A stretch of 64,000 nucleotides of DNA, taken from assembly GCA_910575615.1 (NCBI GenBank), contig CAJTEX010000005.1, forward strand, positions 97,040 to 161,039. The letters are read 5' to 3'. How positions within the stretch are numbered: the stretch's first letter is position 1; the number at the start of each line of letters is the position of its first letter. Below, piece by piece: positions 8,849 to 16,250 of this stretch. This stretch comes from Bacteroidales bacterium. GTDB taxonomy: Bacteria; Bacteroidota; Bacteroidia; Bacteroidales; Muribaculaceae. The notes under the pieces are model-generated. The model ran no database searches. It was not told where the DNA came from and saw nothing but the letters and a program-made list of their open reading frames with translations. The translations under genes were made by a program, and so were the position numbers.

Positions 8849-9184
8849 TTGGAAAAATTCGACAAAAAATATTACAAGATTTCCGAAGTGGCCGAGATGA
8901 TAGGCCTCCCCTGCTCCACTTTGCGATTCTGGGAGAGCCGGTTCACCATCATCTCGCCCCGGCGCAACCGTGCCGGGACCCGGTTCTACACACCATCCGA
9001 CGTGGAGAAACTGCGGATGGTGGCTTTCCTCGTGAAAGAGAAAGGGTTAAGGCTTGAGGCAGCGCAAGAGGAACTGCGTAACAACCACACCGGGGTGTCG
9101 CGACGCGCCATGGCCCTCAACCGTCTGCATGATGTGAGGGACAAGCTGCAGGAACTGCTCGACTCGCTTAACTCCCTGCGCTGA
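8849..9184 (+). CDS. MerR-family transcriptional regulator, short form
   Basis: A 111-residue protein. The N-terminal winged helix-turn-helix is clear (YYKISEVAEMIGLPCSTLRFWE, then RNRAGTRFYTPSDVEKLRMV), followed by a coiled-coil dimerisation helix (VRDKLQELLDSLNSLR). There is no C-terminal effector-binding domain, so its signal is unknown; this short form is common in Bacteroidetes. The start appears to be TTG (M is assumed), as no in-frame ATG lies between the promoter and the conserved region. The divergent catalase gene does not prove a regulatory link. Confidence 0.9.
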   Translation: MEKFDKKYYKISEVAEMIGLPCSTLRFWESRFTIISPRRNRAGTRFYTPSDVEKLRMVAFLVKEKGLRLEAAQEELRNNHTGVSRRAMALNRLHDVRDKLQELLDSLNSLR

Positions 9185-9221
9185 CCCCGAAAACGCATCC
9201 CTGAAGATGCAAACAGACACA

Positions 9222-9289
9222 AGTCGCGCGGCCCGTCACGGATGACACCCATTGTCAATGGGCTAACATCCGTGACGGGCCGCGCGACT
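9222..9289. terminator. Bidirectional terminator with a 23-bp perfect stem
   Basis: Arms at 9222-9244 and 9267-9289 are exact inverse complements (AGTCGCGCGGCCC... and its partner). The 22-nt loop itself carries a second small hairpin (CCCATTGTCAATGGG). It lies between the convergent MerR-like and DUF2807 genes. The stem is unusually long for a simple terminator. Confidence 0.85.
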
Positions 9290-9305
9290 AATACCCTTTA
9301 TATCG

Positions 9306-10277
9306 TCAGCGGGTCTTGTAAGTGTTTACCGTGGAGGCTCCTTTATGAGAGGTGTTACGGGCGCAATAGACCACCTTGCCGCCTGTGTCAGACCCGACAG
9401 TGGCGGTTTCGGCTTTCAGTTCGCCGGCTTTGATGGAACCAGATGTGTCGGCATAGAAGTCAACGGAGGCTGCCTCCCCTTTCAGCGCCAATCGACCGGA
9501 GGTATCGGCTCTCCCGACCACATTGCCGCCACGGACATCATCCACCTCGATGCTGCCCGAGGTGTCGGCATCTGCGGTCAGGTCAAACGCCGACAAGACA
9601 CCTGCCCGCACACGGCCCGAGGTGTCGGCTTTGAGAACCGCGCTCGATGCCTGCCCCTTGTTCAGCCGGATAAGGCCGGATGTGTCGGAATCCGCCTTTA
9701 TCTTGGTGGCGGTGGCCGACCCAATCTCGATAGAGCCTGAAGTATCGGCGCTCAACGACAGCTCAGCGCAATCAATCGTCTGTATCTCAACCTTGCCGGA
9801 GGTGTCGACATCGATGTCCACCTTGCCCTCCTGCCTGAGACTGCCAGCCATCAACCTGGCAGAAAGCGACATCTCAATCGAGCGCACTGACGGGGCTGAA
9901 AGCTTAACCACAGCAGGGTTGCCGCGCTTTTTGCTCTTGCCTTGGGTCTGCTCATAATAAGCCTTGTCATATTCAATTTCAAGTTTGGAGCCGCTAACCT
10001 CGACTTTGAGATGCTCCATCTCAAACTGAGGGGCTGTCACGGTCATCGTTTTATGGGCTCCCTGCACAAACTCCACCTTGATGTTGCCCTCCACCTCGAT
10101 TTCATCAAACTTTCCGAGGTTGTACTCACGGGTGACCATGCCGGAGGAATCAGTCATTGTGGTTTCCTTTTTGACCTTCGCCTTGGCCTTAACATCCAAC
10201 GCGGTATAAAGGCCGAAGAGGCCGACACACCCGACGAGTGTGACAGCAGCAATCAACAGAGCGACACTTTTCTTCAT
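9306..10277 (-). CDS. DUF2807 (head GIN domain) envelope protein
   Basis: A 323-residue protein from MKKSVALLIAAVTLVGCVGLFGLYTA; the N-terminus is a lipoprotein-like signal or a membrane anchor. The rest is the DUF2807 beta-helix: about seven turns repeat a D-T-S-G-x-(I/V/L) unit roughly every 20-25 residues (ADTSGSIEIGS, SDTSGLIRLN, ADTSGRVRAG). The exact function of these cell-surface proteins is not established. The start at 10277 was chosen over the longer frame (to 10361) because it gives a proper signal sequence. Confidence 0.85.
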   Translation of the reverse strand: MKKSVALLIAAVTLVGCVGLFGLYTALDVKAKAKVKKETTMTDSSGMVTREYNLGKFDEIEVEGNIKVEFVQGAHKTMTVTAPQFEMEHLKVEVSGSKLEIEYDKAYYEQTQGKSKKRGNPAVVKLSAPSVRSIEMSLSARLMAGSLRQEGKVDIDVDTSGKVEIQTIDCAELSLSADTSGSIEIGSATATKIKADSDTSGLIRLNKGQASSAVLKADTSGRVRAGVLSAFDLTADADTSGSIEVDDVRGGNVVGRADTSGRLALKGEAASVDFYADTSGSIKAGELKAETATVGSDTGGKVVYCARNTSHKGASTVNTYKTR

Positions 10278-10354
10278 AATCTTTAGAATGTTTGTTTTCC
10301 TATTAGACGCACATACACCCCAAAACGTTGCACTCCACAAAACAAAAAATTTAT

Positions 10355-10385
10355 TTTGCAATTAGAAAAAAAAGCGGTAACTTTG
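10355..10385 (+). promoter_or_regulatory. tRNA-Pro promoter
   Basis: TTTG (10355-10358), 19-nt spacer, TAACTTTG (10378-10385). It matches the Bacteroidetes consensus, with the mature tRNA 5' end 33 nt downstream. Confidence 0.8.
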
Positions 10386-10417
10386 CACCGCTTTCCATCA
10401 AAACACGGAAAGCATCT

Positions 10418-10491
10418 CGGGGCGTAGCGCAGTCCGGTAGCGCACCTGGTTTGGGACCAGGTGGTCGCTGGTTCGAATCCAGTCACCCCGA
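10418..10491 (+). tRNA. tRNA-Pro (anticodon TGG)
   Basis: A 74-nt cloverleaf: acceptor arm CGGGGCG, D arm with AGTCCGGTAGCGC, anticodon stem CCTGG/CCAGG with loop TTTGGGA (anticodon TGG), and T arm CTGGTTCGAATCCAG. CCA is not encoded. The acceptor 3' strand reads CACCCCG, giving one C-A mismatch at the sixth pair. The integrase gene next door suggests the 3' half serves as an attachment site, so the mismatch may have arisen by element integration. Confidence 0.93.
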
Positions 10492-10623
10492 CAAAATCAC
10501 AGCAAACGCCTGCGGCCCAAAGGATTGCAGGCGATTCCTGTTTTTAGCCGGAACAGAAACGTGACAGAGGCCGCGTCGGCTGTGACGGCGACAGAAACGG
10601 ATGTCAACCCCTTGGTGTTCCTG

Positions 10624-11850
10624 ATGAAACGCCATAAAAAAATGCGTCCAAAAAAGACCGACACGTCCGGAGAAAGAGCCGGAAACAGTACGAGAACCGC
10701 CTACGCCCACGCCGCTCCGGCGAGGCAGCACACCCCTCCGGTGTTCAAGCAGAACAAGGCCGGGGCCTACATCGAGTTCCACGCGTTCGACCCCGAAAGG
10801 GGGACGATGCGTCGCAAATTGATAAAGGTCAACCGTGTCAAAGGAGCCAAGAACCGCCGCGCGTATGCACAAGGAGTCATCATCCGGCTCAACGAAATGT
10901 TGACACACGGATGGAATCCGTGGATCCAACAGGACATCGAGAACCTCCACACGCTGGAGGATGGACTCACGTGCTACGAGATCTACGTGGAGAAGATGCA
11001 TGCCGACGGGCTTTACCGCCGCGAGACCTATGCCGGCTACAAGTCAAACATCAAGATGCTCCGGCTGTATGTCAAGGATGTCAAGCCGTGCCATTACATG
11101 TACCAGTTCAACCGGGCGTTCTGCTGCGACTTCCTCGACTGGATTTTCATCGAGAGGAACAACACACCCCAGACACGCAACAACTACCTTAACTTTCTCA
11201 GGGTGCTAAGCGGGTACTTCGTCGAGAAAGGCTACCTGCAGCAGCGCCCCACCGACAGCATCAAAACCATCAGCAAGCGTCTTTGGACGAAAGGACGCAC
11301 AGAGATTCCTCCTGAAATCGTGCAGAAGATAGCCGATGACTGCCGCGACAACGACCCCCATTTCCTGCTGGCATGCCACCTGCTGTATTATTGCTTCATC
11401 CGCCCGGTGGAGATGACCCGCCTGCGCGTCCGTGACTTCAACCTCCAGACCGGCGTGATCGTCATCTCGGCCGAGAATGCCAAGAACAGGAAGACCGAGC
11501 CGGTGACCCTCCCCAGGCACGTCATCCACCACGCGCTCGACCTGGGGATATTCAGCGCCCCGCTCGACCACTTCATATTCTCCACCAAGCTGCGTCCGGG
11601 CAAGGAGCAGATCGCCCCGAAGATATTCCGGGATCACTGGGAGAAGCTCCGCAGCCGGTTGAGACTCGACCGGAAGTGGAAGTTTTACTCCCTCAAGGAC
11701 ACCGGCATATCGGAGATGTGCCACAACAAGATCGCCACCATAGCCGTCCGCGACCAGGCGCGCCACAGCTCGTTGTCGATAACAGAGCTGTATGCCAGCC
11801 ACGCCGACAAAGTCAACCCCGAGTTGACAGGCTACCGAGGCTCACTGTGA
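10624..11850 (+). CDS. Tyrosine recombinase / integrase at tRNA-Pro
   Basis: About 408 residues from ATG 10624 (the frame is open from a TTG at 10525). The N-terminal part is a SAM-like core-binding domain (ENLHTLEDGLTCYEIYVEKM to VLSGYFVEKGYL). The catalytic domain shows Arg in YYCFIRPVEMTRL, Lys in SAENAKNRKTEPV, and the nucleophile Tyr in ARHSSLSITELYASH. The HxxR box is replaced by YSLKDTGISEM. The position 133 bp after the tRNA is the standard arrangement of a tRNA-targeted integrative element, making this the left boundary of the 10.4-24.4 kb island. Confidence 0.93.
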   Translation: MKRHKKMRPKKTDTSGERAGNSTRTAYAHAAPARQHTPPVFKQNKAGAYIEFHAFDPERGTMRRKLIKVNRVKGAKNRRAYAQGVIIRLNEMLTHGWNPWIQQDIENLHTLEDGLTCYEIYVEKMHADGLYRRETYAGYKSNIKMLRLYVKDVKPCHYMYQFNRAFCCDFLDWIFIERNNTPQTRNNYLNFLRVLSGYFVEKGYLQQRPTDSIKTISKRLWTKGRTEIPPEIVQKIADDCRDNDPHFLLACHLLYYCFIRPVEMTRLRVRDFNLQTGVIVISAENAKNRKTEPVTLPRHVIHHALDLGIFSAPLDHFIFSTKLRPGKEQIAPKIFRDHWEKLRSRLRLDRKWKFYSLKDTGISEMCHNKIATIAVRDQARHSSLSITELYASHADKVNPELTGYRGSL

Positions 11851-11932
11851 GCGGCAATGAAACGACCGGGCCACCCCACGCGTCTCGCGCCGGGTGGCCC
11901 TTAAAATGCTAAGAAAAAATGCGTGTATCTTG

Positions 11933-12136
11933 TCATTGGCCGCCTTCGGGCCTAATCCCGTTGGCGTTGATGTACTCGTCGAGCTTGTCACGGAGCAGAC
12001 ACAGGTCTTGTGGCTCGTCCACGACGAAGAACCCCGAGCTGTAGCCGTCAATCTTCAGCTCCACGACGTGCGCGCCCATCACCTCCCGGGTGATGGTGAC
12101 CTCTGTCCTCGGCAGGGCTTCCTCATGGCGGCTCAT
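11933..12136 (-). CDS. Small hypothetical protein
   Basis: A 67-residue protein starting MSRHEEALPRTEVTITREVMG. It is soluble, with a beta-rich middle (VVELKIDGYSSGFFVVDEPQDL) and a helical end. The family is not recognised. Its ATG overlaps the stop of the upstream gene (ATGA), so translation is coupled. A longer open frame to 12673 exists, but the extra part is antisense to its neighbour and is not believed. Confidence 0.6.
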   Translation of the reverse strand: MSRHEEALPRTEVTITREVMGAHVVELKIDGYSSGFFVVDEPQDLCLLRDKLDEYINANGIRPEGGQ

Positions 12137-12396
12137 CTGTCCCCCCCTTTCCGGCTTGCGGTTGACGAGGGGCGGAGGAATGCGGCCGCCATCAGGCTGG
12201 CCGACGCGCCCAGTATCACGGACAGCGACGGAGTCCCGGCGGCGCATTGCAGGTAGGCCACCGGCGCGAGGATGACAGAGGCGGTCACGCTGATGGCGCG
12301 GAGGGCCGGGATGATGGTTGTGGAGATCGCGCCCGGCTGAATGCGGGCCGACGCGCCCTGGCTCAGGGCGATGGTGTTGGTTGTTTTGGATTCCAT
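12133..12396 (-). CDS. Small membrane protein
   Basis: An 87-residue protein with two hydrophobic segments (about residues 25-50, AISTTIIPALRAISVTASV, and 55-75, SLSVILGASASLMAAAFL) and a basic end (RKGGDR). No family is recognised; small size and two membrane spans would suit a phage- or element-encoded accessory membrane protein. It is in a two-gene unit with the overlapping gene downstream. A large inverted repeat ends 2 nt before its ATG. Confidence 0.55.
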   Translation of the reverse strand: MESKTTNTIALSQGASARIQPGAISTTIIPALRAISVTASVILAPVAYLQCAAGTPSLSVILGASASLMAAAFLRPSSTASRKGGDR

Positions 12397-12397
12397 T

Positions 12398-12464
12398 CGT
12401 TTGCAGTGTTTCGCGTTCAGACAGAGAAACGGCTGTCATATCCCGTCGCGAAACACTACAAACG
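12398..12464. promoter_or_regulatory. 18-bp inverted repeat at the start of the small membrane protein gene
   Basis: CGTTTGCAGTGTTTCGCG (12398-12415) and an inverse copy with one mismatch (12447-12464) are separated by 31 nt. The core AGTGTTTCGC occurs a third time at about 12587-12596. Its position between promoter region and ATG suggests operator sites or a leader hairpin for the minus-strand pair at 11933-12396. Confidence 0.5.
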
Positions 12465-12659
12465 TAAGCTCCCGAAGAGCCTGTATGTATGGATATGGCA
12501 GCCGTAGCTGGTATGTGGGGGCATAAAAAATGCCCGATAAAATGTCGAGCCTTTAACCGAGGCAGCCGGGAGCGCATACGCTCATAGTGTTTCGCATTGC
12601 AAAGGTAGCAACAATTCCGGAACCGACAAAGGATTTCCACAAAAATCAGAGCAAAAATA

Positions 12660-12837
12660 CACGGCTCTTTCATTTAAAAATGCTTGGAATTTTCAAAGTG
12701 CATGACTGATAGTTAGTTAAAAGCCATTAACCCTTTTATCCAAAATGAGATTAACACAGCCATTGCGTAACTGCCACATATAACTACTTGATTAACAGTG
12801 GCGCATTGTAGCATCAAAGTTAAATGAAAGAGCCGTG
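12660..12837. mobile_element. Family-2 miniature inverted-repeat element (178 bp)
   Basis: Begins CACGGCTCTTTCATTTAA and ends with the exact inverse complement (18-bp terminal repeat). It is flanked by a perfect 9-bp duplication GCAAAAATA (12651-12659 and 12838-12846). It has no coding capacity. The same 18-bp terminus begins the ISAs1-type element at 37738, which could therefore supply the transposase. Confidence 0.92.
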
Positions 12838-12922
12838 GCAAAAATATGCGGATATGAAGAAAGCCCTCCCGCAATGAGCGGTTAGGGCTTTCGGGGTCTT
12901 TAGACCTGTGTTTAGTGTCCAA

Positions 12923-13333
12923 TTAAACAGAGAGCGAGACCAATTCCTTTCCGAGGCGGTTCAACGCCCCGACGATTTTTTCCGCCTGTCTCGGACGGGG
13001 CTTGGAACGTCCGGCGGCGTAGTGCCACAACTGGCGTTGGTTGACCCCGGTGATATACTGGAGGGCGGCGAAAGAGAAGATGTTCTGATAATGCGCGAGC
13101 AGGCTCTGGACATCAAATTTGTAAGACAGCACAAGGTCATCGGCCGCGAGGATTTCCGGAAAAAACTCCCCGTCAGCCTTGGCGCAGTCGACATAAAAGC
13201 GGATGCTTTCAAGGACATAATCCTCGAAACCTGGGAAATCGCCTTCGTAAGCGACCACCCACCCGGGTATGAGGTCGCACGACGCGCAATATCCTTTAGG
13301 TGTCTTTGACGTGTTGATGGTCAATTGTCGCAT
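12923..13333 (-). CDS. hicB: HicB-type antitoxin with C-terminal helix-turn-helix
   Basis: A 136-residue protein starting MRQLTINTSK. The N-terminal HicB fold (YCASCDLIPGWVVAYEGDFPGFEDYVLESIRFYV) is followed by an Xre-like helix-turn-helix near the C-terminus (QYITGVNQRQLWHYAAGRSKPRPRQAEKI). It neutralises the HicA RNase and represses the operon. The longer frame to 13450 is rejected because its extra N-terminus is not HicB-like. A strong hairpin separates it from hicA. Confidence 0.85.
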   Translation of the reverse strand: MRQLTINTSKTPKGYCASCDLIPGWVVAYEGDFPGFEDYVLESIRFYVDCAKADGEFFPEILAADDLVLSYKFDVQSLLAHYQNIFSFAALQYITGVNQRQLWHYAAGRSKPRPRQAEKIVGALNRLGKELVSLSV

Positions 13334-13361
13334 ATATGATATATAACAAATAATCGGTTGA

Positions 13362-13390
13362 AATAGCGCGGGCGCGAAACCCGCGCTATT
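13362..13390 (-). terminator. Hairpin between hicA and hicB
   Basis: Arms AATAGCGCGGG and CCCGCGCTATT form an 11-bp perfect stem with a 7-nt loop in the 132-nt gap between the toxin and antitoxin genes. It has only a short T-run on the minus strand. It may lower read-through or mark a processing site. Confidence 0.55.
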
Positions 13391-13465
13391 GTGTCCAAAC
13401 CAAAAAAGAACAGGAGGATGAAAGATTAAAGAGGGGGGAGCGGGAACCACTCCCCCACTCTATCG

Positions 13466-13663
13466 TCAGAACTTCAGGCCTGACTGTCTCTCCACACTGG
13501 CAAGCTCTTTCCCGTAGATGTCGGAGGATGGTTTCCCGTTCAGGGTCACTTTTCCCGTCTTCAGGGGGTGTTTGAGCTGTCTGTGGCTTCCTTGGATGGC
13601 TAAGATTCGCCACCCATCGGCAAGCAGCGCTTTCAGCACCGCTCCAGTCTTTAAAACTTTCAT
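13466..13663 (-). CDS. hicA: HicA-type mRNA interferase toxin
   Basis: A 65-residue double-stranded-RNA-binding-fold toxin that cleaves mRNA. The family hallmark Gly-Ser-His is present (AIQGSHRQLKHP, His ~ residue 27), followed by the beta strand GKVTLNGKP. It is upstream of hicB on the same strand, in the usual toxin-first order. It lies in the degraded island, which it may help to retain. Confidence 0.88.
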   Translation of the reverse strand: MKVLKTGAVLKALLADGWRILAIQGSHRQLKHPLKTGKVTLNGKPSSDIYGKELASVERQSGLKF

Positions 13664-13691
13664 ATCAATGTTCTCTTTTAATTGGACACTG

Positions 13692-13723
13692 CAAAGATAG
13701 TAATTTTACTATTAATTGCCAAA
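13692..13723 (-). promoter_or_regulatory. hicAB promoter with a palindromic operator
   Basis: On the minus strand TTTG (13720-13723), a 20-nt spacer, TATCTTTG (13692-13699). The inverted repeat ATAGTAA-N2-TTACTAT (13697-13712) overlaps the -7 box and spacer, where HicB autorepression would be expected. The hicA ATG is about 29 nt downstream. Confidence 0.7.
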
Positions 13724-14047
13724 TTTTCCGACAGGAAAAATATGAGGACAAGACAATTTTTCAGGATTTCTCATCGTGAGGGAGGAGCGCATCCATCCAG
13801 TCAGCCGAGGCCGTTCCCGGCCGCAAATTGTCGGAAGCCTCACAGATGGAAGTCACCGGGTCAAGGCCGAGGCGCGGCAACATGTCGGATGGCCGGATGC
13901 CCGGGCGGTGATAGCGAAAGGTTTGTGTCGTCGTGTTTCCATAACGCAAATGTCGCGAGAAAAGTGACACGGCGCAACATCCGGAAGCTGAATGTTTGCA
14001 ATCTTTTCCAATCTCGCCAACACTGGAATAGATCGCAATGTTGGCGA
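13724..14047. other. Region between hicA and the tail gene; one doubtful small frame
   Basis: On the minus strand 13761-13970 a 69-codon frame (MSLFSRHLRYGNTTTQTF to ALLPHDEKS) is open. It looks protein-like but matches nothing I know. It could be a small phage gene or chance. A hairpin at 14014-14047 ends the tail gene. Confidence 0.3.
14014..14047 (-). terminator. Hairpin immediately after the tail gene stop
   Basis: TCGCCAACA (14014-14022) pairs with TGTTGGCGA (14039-14047) and lies directly after the stop codon at 14048-14050 on the minus strand. It likely ends the tail-module transcript. Confidence 0.6.
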
Positions 14048-15274
14048 CTACTCGGCCACGCGGTAGAAATCCCCCTTAAGCAGCTGCGACATCCCGTCCT
14101 CCGTGAACGTAGCTGTTATCTGTGCGCAGACATATTTCTTCCCCCTGATGAAGAACATCGCGCGGGGATTCGGAATCCCCCTGACTGGCCCGGAGGCGTT
14201 GGCCGCCGACCCGGCGAGGAAACTGAAAGTGAACTTCTGGGTCGGGTCAATCCGCGTGACCTTCTCCTTGCTGAACGCGTTACGGTCGTTGAGCCGGAGG
14301 GAGAACCGGGGCAGGTAATAAGATCGCCAGTCGGAGGCGACCACCACATTCTCCACGAACGGGAACGGCAGCAGGCCGTCCATCTGGAGTGCCCCGTCCC
14401 AGTAGGCGATGTGGATCCGGTCGAAATACTGGGCCGCCGCCACCTCCCCCCTCTCGAGGACATACTGGTACTGAGTGAGCTGGAACAGGTTCTCGAAATA
14501 CGACTTCATATCGGATGACGAGCTTGGCGGCAGCTCCACGTCCGCGCCGGAGTCGACAGAGCCGTCACCCACGTCGACGAACAGGCACCGCCCGTATTTC
14601 GGCTCCGTGAAGTCGACACGCGCCGGGATGAAATCAATCTCCTCAGCCTCCGCGTCGTCTGACTCGTCCATTATCCGCGCGCCGAAGATGTTGACCGGCT
14701 GCAGCACACAGGCGTAACGGTTGTAATACCTGCCCTTGTCATCGACAAGCTCCTTTGACACCGGACGGCATATGAAATACATGTCAACGTCGGCGGCGTA
14801 CATAAGGCGCTGGCGGTTTGACTGCCGGTCGGCCCCGCCAGTCCATTCCCTGAGCCTCCAGTTGTCATCGAGCAGCTGCTGGAGTGTGTCGTAGGCCGTC
14901 GCCGCGATTTTCCCGGCAGGCCACACGAAATTAACCGACGGGACGTGGGCCACGCGCTCCATCAGCCAGTCGCACGAGTAGTAGTTCCACAGCTTGTAGC
15001 CGCCGTCGGCATACCTGAGGTTCCTGGCGTAGAGATAGTCGCAATCTGGCGACTCGACCTGCACGGCCACCGTGTGCTGGTCGACCACATCCTCGAGGCA
15101 CACATCCTCGATGGTGGCCAGCACGTCGCGCGAGAAACGGAACGTGACCGACCTCGCGCGGTGGTCGATGTCGAACTCCCCCTCAAGCAGCAGCTCCAGA
15201 CGCTCGAAGAACTCCGCCACCGTCCAGTGGGGCAACGCCTTCGAGAATATTGCTGTCCGGTAAAACTTTGACAT
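14048..15274 (-). pseudogene. Phage tail-module protein, C-terminal fragment fused to a transposon-supplied start
   Basis: A 408-codon frame whose first nine residues (MSKFYRTAI) come from the miniature element at 15248 and whose remainder (FSKALPHWTVAEFFERLELLL onward) is the 3' part of the gene that starts at 16244. Removing the 220-bp element and one 9-bp duplication restores a single frame of exactly 656 codons, including the stop (655 residues). No named domain is recognised. Its place just downstream of the tape-measure gene suggests a distal-tail or baseplate component. Whether the fragment is expressed is unknown. Confidence 0.75.
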
Positions 15275-15467
15275 GATAGGAAATGGACTATTTTTATCTC
15301 ATACAGCATGAAACAGACTCGTATAGATGTCTTTTAAGGGCTTTTTGATGCTTAATGCTACCAATTTCACATCGCCTCAAATGACAAGCCCTTTTTCGTA
15401 AAACAGGTGTAACTTATTATATTTGTAGAGAATATATGATTTTGTCTTTTTTTACCGGACAGCAATA
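15248..15467 (-). mobile_element. Family-1 miniature inverted-repeat element, copy 2 (220 bp)
   Basis: Reads as identical in sequence and length to the copies at 5842 and 24161, in inverse orientation to the first. The 18-bp terminal repeats are intact. A perfect 9-bp target duplication, CTTCGAGAA, lies at 15239-15247 and 15468-15476. It splits a phage tail gene in the sense direction. Confidence 0.95.
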
Positions 15468-16244
15468 CTTCGAGAACTCAAACTGCCCCAGCACCGCCGG
15501 GAGGACGTTGCACACCAGCAGGTATGCCTTTGACTCATCCTCCTCCCAGGGGCGGAAGTCGCAGGCGTAGCCCACCGCGCCGCAGATCCTCCTGGCGATG
15601 AATATCAGGTAAGGCTGCCACGAGAGGGAGACCACGCCGTCGGACCAGTGGTAATCCCGGCCGTCCCACTCGGCGAAGTTCTGCGGCGCGCCGTTGGTGT
15701 CGTTGACCCAGGGGAGCGCCACGCAGGTCAGATCGGCCACTCCCCTGGTCCATGCCTGCACCGGGGAGAGCACCGAGCCGGCCCCGGAACCACCCCCGGG
15801 GCGCAGCGAGTCGCCGGAGCCGAACGAGAAGCTGTCATCCTCCGGGTCGTGGCCTCCGTCGACAACCTGGCCGAGGCTGTTGGCGCGCCCCAGGTCGAGC
15901 TCGTCGACATAGGTGTTGTCGAACGTCTGCGAGAAGTTCTGCTCAGACCTCCCCTCGAGAAACTGCGCCTCGACCTCGGTCTCGGAGATTGAGGTTATGG
16001 CCAGCGACCCGAAGCGGTGGAATGCCGCGTCTCGCACCTCGCAGTCAAACACCACCTTGCCGGCGGCCACGTCTGGCCGGTGGATGTTGCCGAAGACCGC
16101 GAGGTTCTCCGGACACCCCCGCAGGGGGAACGTTATAGCCAGCGAGTAACCGTCGCTTCCGGAGAACAGGCGGTTCTCGGCCACGAAATCAAAAGATGTG
16201 CCGGACTTCAAGGCCACCGGCTTGCCATTGACGAAAACATCCAT
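15417..16244 (-). pseudogene. Phage tail-module protein, N-terminal fragment
   Basis: Starts MDVFVNGKPVALKSGTSFDF 6 nt after the tape-measure stop. The first ~258 residues are phage-derived, ending at VLGQFEFSK, and the last ~16 (YCCPVKKDKIIYSLQI) are read from the inserted miniature element. It contains a Gly/Ser-rich stretch (DDSFSFGSGDSLRPGGGSGAG). It is the 5' half of the 655-residue protein described under 14048-15274. A stop inside the element truncates it. Confidence 0.75.
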
Positions 16245-16250
16245 CTCGAA

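Noticed and set aside
12137..12673. N-terminal extension of the 67-residue gene to a 246-codon frame
   Set aside because: It overlaps the small membrane protein in another frame, crosses the inverted repeat and runs into the family-2 element; the ATG overlapping the upstream stop is a better start.
13334..13450. Longer HicB start
   Set aside because: The added residues are Pro/Phe-rich, cross the hairpin and do not resemble the HicB N-terminus.
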